Below are positions 34,259-39,713 of a DNA stretch of 39,713 nt, piece by piece. Source of the DNA: an uncultured Pelagibacteraceae bacterium (GTDB lineage: Bacteria > Pseudomonadota > Alphaproteobacteria > Pelagibacterales > Pelagibacteraceae); NCBI GenBank assembly GCA_902600635.1, contig CACKKE010000006.1, positions 1 through 39,713 on the forward strand, read 5' to 3'. Numbering within the stretch: position 1 is the stretch's first letter; every line of letters begins with the position of its first letter. The position numbers were made by a program, and so were the translations under genes. The notes below the pieces were generated by a model, which made no database searches, was not told the origin of the DNA, and saw only the letters and a list, made by a program, of their open reading frames with translations.

Positions 34259-36838
34259 ATGGAAAAAAACGAAGTTTCTAAAGATAAAAATATAAAACTA
34301 ATTTCAATGCATGATGAGATGAGCTCATCTTATCTATCATATGCAATGAGTGTTATTGTTAGTAGAGCTCTACCAGATGTTAGAGATGGCTTAAAACCTG
34401 TACATAGAAGAATATTATATGCAATGTATAAGGGTGGTTATGATTGGTCGAAACAATTTAGAAAATCTGCAAGAATAGTTGGAGATGTAATTGGTAAATA
34501 TCATCCGCATGGTGATCAATCAGTTTATGACGCTCTAGTTCGTATGGTCCAAGATTTTTCAATGAGCTTACCTCTCGTGGATGGTCAAGGAAATTTTGGA
34601 TCTATAGATGGTGATCCAGCAGCCGCTATGAGATATACAGAAACTAGATTATCAAAAGTATCACAATTTTTAATTGATGATATTGAAAAAAACACGATTG
34701 AATTTAAAAGTAATTATGACGAAACAGAAAAAGAACCATCTGTATTACCTGCACAATTTCCAAATTTATTAGTAAATGGAGCAGGGGGTATTGCCGTTGG
34801 TATGGCAACAAGTATTCCACCTCATAATTTAGGAGAGATTATTAATGGTACATTAGCTTTAATTGATAACAAAGATATCAAGATTAAAGATTTAATGAAG
34901 CACATACCTGGACCTGATTTTCCTACAGGTGGTGTAATTATTGGTAAAGATATTATTAAGCAGGGTTATAACAAAGGTAGAGGCTCTTTTAAAATTAGAG
35001 GTGAAATATCAAACGAAACTCTTAAAAATGGTAGAGATAGATTAGTTATAAATTCTATTCCTTATCAAGTTAATAAATCTGTGTTGAATGAGAGAATAGC
35101 ACAATTAGTTAGAGAAAAGAAAATAGAGGGTATTAGAGATATACGAGATGAGTCCAACAGAGAAGGTATAAGAGTCTCGATAGATTTAAGAACAGGTGTT
35201 GAACCTGAGACTGTTAAAAGACAATTATACAAGAACACTCAAATAGAGAGTTCATTTGGGTTTAATACTCTTGCAATTGTAGATGGTAAGCCAAAGACTT
35301 GTAATCTTAAAGAATTTTTAGAGAATTTTTTAAAATTTAGAGAAGATGTTGTACTCAAGAAAACAAAATTTGATCTCAATAAAGCAGAAGATAGAGCACA
35401 TATTTTGATAGGTCTATCAGTATCCGTTGAGAATTTAGATAAAGTAATAAAGATTATAAGAGGTTCAAAAACTCCAGATGATGCAAAAAAATCTTTATTA
35501 AATACTAAATGGAAAATTAATAAATCAAAAAAAATGTTTTCATTGATAGAGACCAAAAATTCGAAAGGTTTATATAATTTATCAATATTGCAAGTTGAAG
35601 CTATATTAGAATTAAGATTACAAAAATTGACAGCACTTGGTATCAATGAAATAGAAGTTGAAATAAAAAAACTATCTGAGTTAATTTCTTCATTAAAAAA
35701 AATTATATCTTCAAAAAAAGAATTATTAAAAGTAATCAGCAATGAACTTAATGAAATAAAAGAAAAATATGCAACACCAAGAAGAACAAAAATTATTGAT
35801 GCGGTACTCAATTACGACATTGAGGAAACAATACAAAAAGAAACTGTTCTTATAACTGTTACCCTACAAGGTTATATAAAAAGAGGATCACTTAAAACTG
35901 TAAAGATTCAAAAAAGAGGAGGTAAAGGTAAAACTGGTATTACAACTAGAAATGAAGACTCTGTTGTTCAGACTCTATCAGTTAATACTCATACTTCTGT
36001 TCTATTTTTTTCTACTGAAGGTCTTGTTTATAAAGTAAAAGCATGGAAAATACCTGAAGGTTCAGCATCATCAAAAGGCAAATCTCTATTCAATATTTTG
36101 CCACTTAAAAATCATCAATCAATAAGTTCAATCATGCCATTTCCTGAAAGTGATGAAGATCCAAGTAAATATCAGATAGTTTTTGCAACTTCGCAAGGTA
36201 AAGTTAGAAAAAATAGTTTAGAGGATTTCGCTTCAATTAATACATCGGGAAAAATAGCAATGAAGCTAGATACTAATGATAAAATAATCGGAGTTAAGAT
36301 TTGTAAAGATGATCAAGATATAATCTTAAGTACAAAATTTGGAAAGTGTATTAGATTTGAGTCTAAAAAGTTAAGAATATTTAAGGGAAGATCATCAAAA
36401 GGTATAAAGGGAATAGAATTGGCATCTAACGATGAAATAGTCTCCTTATCAATTATTGATAATAATAAGTTAAAGAAAAATGGAAAAAATACAAAAGATG
36501 ATAAGTCTGAATTAGCGGCGAAACAAAAATTTATTTTATCTATTAGTGAAAATGGTTTTGGCAAAAAAACCTCTCATTATGACTACAGAACAACAAATAG
36601 AGGTGGTAAAGGAATTATTGGAATAATTAATTCACCTAGAAATGGGAATATTGCATCATCGTTTCCTGTATATGAGGGAGACGAAATAATGATTTCTACA
36701 AATAAGGGTAGAGTGATAAGGTTAGCTGTTAAAGAGATCAGAACAGCTGGAAGAAACACACAAGGAGTAAGAATAATTAAGTTATCTGGTGATGAAAAAG
36801 TTGTTTCAGCAATTAAAATTGATGATAATTTAATATAA
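34259..36838 (+). CDS. gyrA: DNA gyrase subunit A
   Basis: Breakage-reunion subunit of gyrase, which introduces negative supercoils. The catalytic Tyr is at 126 ([10 protein letters not shown]). The winged helix has [13 protein letters not shown] coiled-coil arm follows, and the C-terminal domain is a six-bladed beta-pinwheel whose GyrA-box is [10 protein letters not shown], which separates it from ParC. It is 859 aa, close to E. coli GyrA (875). A lysine-rich insertion lies near residue 740 ([17 protein letters not shown]). The residue equivalent to E. coli Ser83 is Gln87. It abuts coaD with a 1-bp overlap. Confidence 0.97.
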   Translation: MEKNEVSKDKNIKLISMHDEMSSSYLSYAMSVIVSRALPDVRDGLKPVHRRILYAMYKGGYDWSKQFRKSARIVGDVIGKYHPHGDQSVYDALVRMVQDFSMSLPLVDGQGNFGSIDGDPAAAMRYTETRLSKVSQFLIDDIEKNTIEFKSNYDETEKEPSVLPAQFPNLLVNGAGGIAVGMATSIPPHNLGEIINGTLALIDNKDIKIKDLMKHIPGPDFPTGGVIIGKDIIKQGYNKGRGSFKIRGEISNETLKNGRDRLVINSIPYQVNKSVLNERIAQLVREKKIEGIRDIRDESNREGIRVSIDLRTGVEPETVKRQLYKNTQIESSFGFNTLAIVDGKPKTCNLKEFLENFLKFREDVVLKKTKFDLNKAEDRAHILIGLSVSVENLDKVIKIIRGSKTPDDAKKSLLNTKWKINKSKKMFSLIETKNSKGLYNLSILQVEAILELRLQKLTALGINEIEVEIKKLSELISSLKKIISSKKELLKVISNELNEIKEKYATPRRTKIIDAVLNYDIEETIQKETVLITVTLQGYIKRGSLKTVKIQKRGGKGKTGITTRNEDSVVQTLSVNTHTSVLFFSTEGLVYKVKAWKIPEGSASSKGKSLFNILPLKNHQSISSIMPFPESDEDPSKYQIVFATSQGKVRKNSLEDFASINTSGKIAMKLDTNDKIIGVKICKDDQDIILSTKFGKCIRFESKKLRIFKGRSSKGIKGIELASNDEIVSLSIIDNNKLKKNGKNTKDDKSELAAKQKFILSISENGFGKKTSHYDYRTTNRGGKGIIGIINSPRNGNIASSFPVYEGDEIMISTNKGRVIRLAVKEIRTAGRNTQGVRIIKLSGDEKVVSAIKIDDNLI

Positions 36839-37332
36839 TGTCTAAGACAGCTATCTATCCAGGTACTTTTGATCCAATTACTTTTGGTCATATTGATGTA
36901 ATAAAAAAGGGATTAAAATTATTTGATAAAATTGTTGTTGCTGTATCAGATGGTGAAAATAAAGATTATCTTTTTGATGCTGAGGAAAGATTAGAAATTG
37001 TAAGAAATGCTCTTTTTAAAGATCTAAAAATGAATAAAAAAAAAATAATTTTGATTTCATTTAAATCATTAACGACTAGCCTTTGTAAAAAATATAAATC
37101 AAATATTATATTGAGAGGTTTAAGAGCAGTATCAGATTTTGAATACGAGTTTCAACTTGCTGGTATGAATAGAAAATTGAATAATAATATTGAAACTTTA
37201 TTTTTGATGTCAGATGTTGAAAATCAAATTATTTCATCAAAATTTGTTAAAGAAATCATTAAACTTGATGGAAATATAAAAAAATTTACAACTAAAAGTA
37301 CTATTAAAGCTTTAAAAGATAAATATGAGTAA
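36838..37332 (+). CDS. coaD: Pantetheine-phosphate adenylyltransferase
   Basis: Fourth step of coenzyme A synthesis: joins 4'-phosphopantetheine and ATP to give dephospho-CoA. The nucleotidyltransferase signature YPGTFDPITFGHIDVI is at the N-terminus, with LRGLRAVSDFEYEFQLAGMNRKL and the SSKFVKEI loop (ISSTxVRE in most homologues) following. It is 164 aa, normal length. The start ATG shares one base with the gyrA stop, and the gene overlaps the cyclophilin gene by 8 bp. Confidence 0.96.
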   Translation: MSKTAIYPGTFDPITFGHIDVIKKGLKLFDKIVVAVSDGENKDYLFDAEERLEIVRNALFKDLKMNKKKIILISFKSLTTSLCKKYKSNIILRGLRAVSDFEYEFQLAGMNRKLNNNIETLFLMSDVENQIISSKFVKEIIKLDGNIKKFTTKSTIKALKDKYE

Positions 37333-37885
37333 ACTTTTTATAAAAATATTAATTATTTTTTTACTTACAATTAATCAATCGTTAACAGAGGAGAATATGA
37401 TGATTTTAAAATTAAAAGATGGTGATGTGAAGATAGAATTATTTTCAGATACAGCACCTAATCATGTTAAAAGAATAAAAGAATTGGCTAATGCCGGCAA
37501 GTATGACAATGTGGTGTTTCATAGAGTTATTGATGGCTTTATGGCACAAACAGGTGATGTTAAATTTGGCAACTCAAATTCAGATGATTTTGACTTAAGG
37601 AGAGCTGGAATGGGTGGATCAGATTTACCTGACCTTAAACAAGAATTTAGTAATCTTCCTCATGATCGAGGTACATTGTCTATGGCTAGATCATCAGATC
37701 CTAATAGTGCTAATAGTCAATTTTTTATTTGTTTTAAACCAGCACCATTTCTTGATAATCAATATACTGTTTTTGGAAAAGTTGTCGAAGGAATGGAATT
37801 TGTTGATAAAATCAAAAGAGGTGATGAAAATAATAATGGAGCAGTAACAGATCCTGATAAAATTATTAGTTTCAAATCTTTATAA
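37325..37885 (+). CDS. Secreted peptidyl-prolyl cis-trans isomerase, cyclophilin type
   Basis: Cyclophilin that speeds proline isomerisation during folding. A probable signal peptide covers about residues 1-21 (KLFIKILIIFLLTINQSLT), pointing to the periplasm. The fold signatures are FHRVIDGFMAQTGDV (catalytic Arg and Phe), SMARSSDPNSANSQFFICF and LDNQYTVFGKVVEGM. It is 186 aa, matching exported alphaproteobacterial cyclophilins. A start at the internal MMILKLK would instead make a cytoplasmic PpiB-like protein, but the upstream part is well formed and overlaps coaD by 8 bp, so I keep the longer form. Confidence 0.93.
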   Translation: MSKLFIKILIIFLLTINQSLTEENMMILKLKDGDVKIELFSDTAPNHVKRIKELANAGKYDNVVFHRVIDGFMAQTGDVKFGNSNSDDFDLRRAGMGGSDLPDLKQEFSNLPHDRGTLSMARSSDPNSANSQFFICFKPAPFLDNQYTVFGKVVEGMEFVDKIKRGDENNNGAVTDPDKIISFKSL

Positions 37886-37899
37886 TATTCTAATTTCAA

Positions 37900-39006
37900 T
37901 TGAAAAAATTTGAATTTAAAGTTTTAAAAAAAAATAAATTTGCAAGACGAGGCTTAATTGAAACTCATAGAGGTAAAATTGAAACACCAGTTTTTATGCC
38001 TGTGGGAACTCAAGCTACAGTAAAAGCTTGTACAATTGATGACATAAAAAAAACTGGTTCTCAAATTATTCTATCAAATACTTATCATTTGATGATACGA
38101 CCAGGTGTTAAAAGAATTGAAGATGCAGGTGGACTTCACAAATTTATGAATTGTGATTTACCAATTCTTACAGACTCTGGTGGCTTTCAAGTCATGTCTT
38201 TATCAAAACTGAACAAAATAGATAAAGAAAAAGGGGCAATTTTTAATTCTCATATTGATGGAAAAAAATTTTATCTTAGTCCAGAGGAAAGTATAAAAAT
38301 CCAATTAGGACTTAATTCTGATATTGTAATGGTTATGGATGAGTGTCCAAAAAAAACAAATGATTACCAAACTATAGATAAATCTATGAATTTGTCTTTG
38401 TATTGGGCTGAGAGATCTAAAAAAGCTTTTGGGCATAACCCTCACAAAGCTTTATTTGGTATTGTACAAGGGGGTTTATTTAAAGATTTGAGACAAAAAT
38501 CCTTAGAGGGGCTTTTAGAAATTGGATTTGATGGTTATGCATTAGGTGGTCTAGCTGTAGGAGAAACTCAAGATGAAATGTTCACTGTTTTAGATGATAT
38601 TAAAGAACATTTACCCGATGATAAACCTCACTATTTAATGGGTGTTGGTACTCCGAATGATATCTTGGGTGCTGTTAAAAGAGGTGTAGATATGTTTGAT
38701 TGTGTTCTTCCAACTAGATCAGGTAGAACTGGACTTGCTTTTACTTGGCAGGGAAGAGTAAATATTAAAAATAATAAATACCAAAATGATAATACTCCTC
38801 TAGATCCAGAGTGTAAAAATCTAAATTTGAATAAATATTCTAAAAATTATCTAAATCACTTGTTTAATACAAATGAGATTCTTGGATCAATGTTGTTGAC
38901 ATTACATAATATAAATTTCTATCAAGAATTAATGAGATCGATTAGAGAGAATATCCAAAATGACACATTTGATACTTTTCATGATAAATACATAGATAAG
39001 TTGTAA
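37900..39006 (+). CDS. tgt: tRNA-guanine transglycosylase with altered zinc site
   Basis: Exchanges guanine 34 for the queuosine precursor preQ1 in GUN-anticodon tRNAs. The N-terminus FEFKVLKKNKFARRGLIETHRGKIETPVFMPVGT aligns well with the family when translation starts at the TTG at 37900. Catalytic residues are Asp92 (LTDSGGFQ) and the nucleophile Asp267 (MFDCVLPTRSGRTG). It is 368 aa, normal. The zinc site is unusual: PLDPEC keeps Cys305, but the second and third cysteines of CxCxxC are Asn307 and Leu310, while the final ligand His336 (LTLHN) remains at the usual distance. The rest is well conserved, so the enzyme probably works without a full zinc site. It lies 14 nt after the cyclophilin gene. 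Confidence 0.95.
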   Translation: MKKFEFKVLKKNKFARRGLIETHRGKIETPVFMPVGTQATVKACTIDDIKKTGSQIILSNTYHLMIRPGVKRIEDAGGLHKFMNCDLPILTDSGGFQVMSLSKLNKIDKEKGAIFNSHIDGKKFYLSPEESIKIQLGLNSDIVMVMDECPKKTNDYQTIDKSMNLSLYWAERSKKAFGHNPHKALFGIVQGGLFKDLRQKSLEGLLEIGFDGYALGGLAVGETQDEMFTVLDDIKEHLPDDKPHYLMGVGTPNDILGAVKRGVDMFDCVLPTRSGRTGLAFTWQGRVNIKNNKYQNDNTPLDPECKNLNLNKYSKNYLNHLFNTNEILGSMLLTLHNINFYQELMRSIRENIQNDTFDTFHDKYIDKL

Positions 39007-39035
39007 ATAGTTCAGTTTTTTTTTTAAATTCGTGT

Positions 39036-39063
39036 TTGAAATATTTAGATTATTCTATATATA
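39036..39063 (+). promoter_or_regulatory. Candidate promoter of tRNA-Lys
   Basis: TTGAAA (39036-39041) and TATATA (39058-39063) are separated by 16 bp and end 22 bp before the tRNA. A run of ten T after the tgt stop (39016-39025) has no GC hairpin before it, so tgt termination is unclear. The match is by sequence only. Confidence 0.5.
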
Positions 39064-39085
39064 GATTTCATTCTAAAGTGAATAT

Positions 39086-39161
<76 letters not shown>

Positions 39162-39165
39162 TATC

Positions 39166-39713
39166 TTATGCAATTGGTGGGTATTTAATAATTATTTCGT
39201 TTAACCAAGTTTGAATATTTCTTATTCTGCTGTCAGATGAAGGATGAGTACTCATAAATTGAGGAGGTTCTTTACCTTTATTTGCCTCTTTCATTCTCTC
39301 CCATATTTTTTCAGTTTCTCTAATATCATAACCAGACAAAGAAGAAAAAATCATACCTAGATAATCAGCTTCACTTTCCTGTTTTCTATTGAAAGGATTC
39401 ATTATACCAATCGAAGATATCAGACCGACGGTGTCCATACCAGTTGATCTATTAATTTGACTTAAAGCCCCTCCACTAAAAATATCAATTAGAGTAGTTC
39501 CTGTTTGGACTAGAACTCCACGACTTGCTCTTTCAACAGAGTGTTTTGCAACTGCATGAGCAATTTCATGGCCCATAACAGCCGCTAAACCATTTGTATT
39601 TTTTGTAATTTTAAGCATACCACTATAAACAGCAATTTTTCCGCCTGGCATACACCAAGCATTTTTGACTTTATCATTATCAATTAGAATATATTCCCAA
39701 TCAAAATTGACAG
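39166..39713 (-). CDS. M48 family metallopeptidase (5' part outside window)
   Basis: C-terminal part of a zinc metallopeptidase of the M48 (Oma1/BepA/LoiP) family, which degrades damaged envelope proteins. HEIAH (HExxH) is the zinc-binding catalytic motif, followed by KHSVERASRG and ESEADYLGMIFSSLSGYD, the ExxxD helix giving the third ligand. PGGKIAVYSGML is the conserved segment before it, and FMSTHPSSDSRI the C-terminal signature. The frame is open through the window edge (NFDWEYILIDNDKVKNAWC precedes the internal ATG at 39651 and matches the family), so the ATG at 39651 is not the true start; the gene runs beyond 39713. A signal peptide or lipoprotein signal would be expected outside the window. 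Confidence 0.94.
   Translation of the reverse strand, partial: VNFDWEYILIDNDKVKNAWCMPGGKIAVYSGMLKITKNTNGLAAVMGHEIAHAVAKHSVERASRGVLVQTGTTLIDIFSGGALSQINRSTGMDTVGLISSIGIMNPFNRKQESEADYLGMIFSSLSGYDIRETEKIWERMKEANKGKEPPQFMSTHPSSDSRIRNIQTWLNEIIIKYPPIA

Noticed and set aside
35239..35811. 190-codon open frame antisense to gyrA
   Set aside because: It lies wholly inside gyrA, has no recognisable domain or ribosome binding site, and its composition is that of a complement of Lys/Glu-rich coding sequence.
39652..39713. M48 peptidase as a truncated pseudogene starting at the internal Met
   Set aside because: The frame stays open and matches the family up to the window edge; it is cut by the window, not broken.

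Overview
The window is a gene-dense, AT-rich stretch (roughly 30% G+C by eye) of a streamlined alphaproteobacterial genome, most likely the SAR11/Pelagibacter group. The grounds are the very short spacers, repeated 1-bp TAATG overlaps between genes, lysine/asparagine/isoleucine-rich proteins, and alphaproteobacterial gene orders (erpA-xthA / dgt-argS-x-nagZ-scpA-scpB-tatABC-serS, yajC-secD-secF, uvrA / ssb-gyrA-coaD-ppi-tgt). I see no insertion sequence, prophage, CRISPR array or integrated element. No spacer exceeds about 120 bases, so there is no gene-free stretch of 300 bases.

Layout. 1-224: tRNA-Asn and tRNA-Cys on the minus strand. 345-6215: valS, ilvD, manC and dgkA, coupled by 1-bp overlaps. 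6221-13480: a complete phosphate-starvation block, phoR, pstS, (terminator), pstC-pstA-pstB-phoU-phoB, with 11-bp-periodic Pho-box-like repeats before phoR, pstS and pstC. 13477-13749: a small membrane protein gene on the minus strand that carries its own Pho-box-like array and a strong ribosome binding site. 13759-17250: a zinc-uptake block, znuC-znuB-zur and a small membrane protein on the minus strand, with znuA divergent. Two Zur-box-like palindromes lie in the shared promoter. 17293-18291: an Ldh2-family reductase resembling DpkA. 18283-19376: xthA and erpA (minus). 19427-27414: dgt, argS, a short membrane protein in the place usual for a SPOR gene, nagZ, scpA, scpB, tatA, tatB, tatC, serS. 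27469-30211: yajC, secD, secF. 30208-33710 (minus): a PuuD-like membrane protein and uvrA. 33801-39006: ssb, gyrA, coaD, a secreted cyclophilin, tgt. The window ends with tRNA-Lys and a truncated M48 metallopeptidase gene.

How the parts work together. The Pst transporter, PhoU, PhoR and PhoB sense and import phosphate. The repeats suggest PhoB controls at least four transcripts here, one of them for an uncharacterised 73-aa membrane protein. ZnuABC with Zur does the same for zinc. The tRNA-guanine transglycosylase at the far end appears to have lost two of its four zinc ligands, which may reflect zinc economy. The remainder is core information processing, protein export, cell-wall recycling and chromosome segregation.

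No wholly new multi-gene system was recognised. The strongest leads are the new Pho-regulon candidate, the zinc-site loss in Tgt, the missing beta-helix linker in ManC and a 19-bp repeat that duplicates a start codon downstream of zur.
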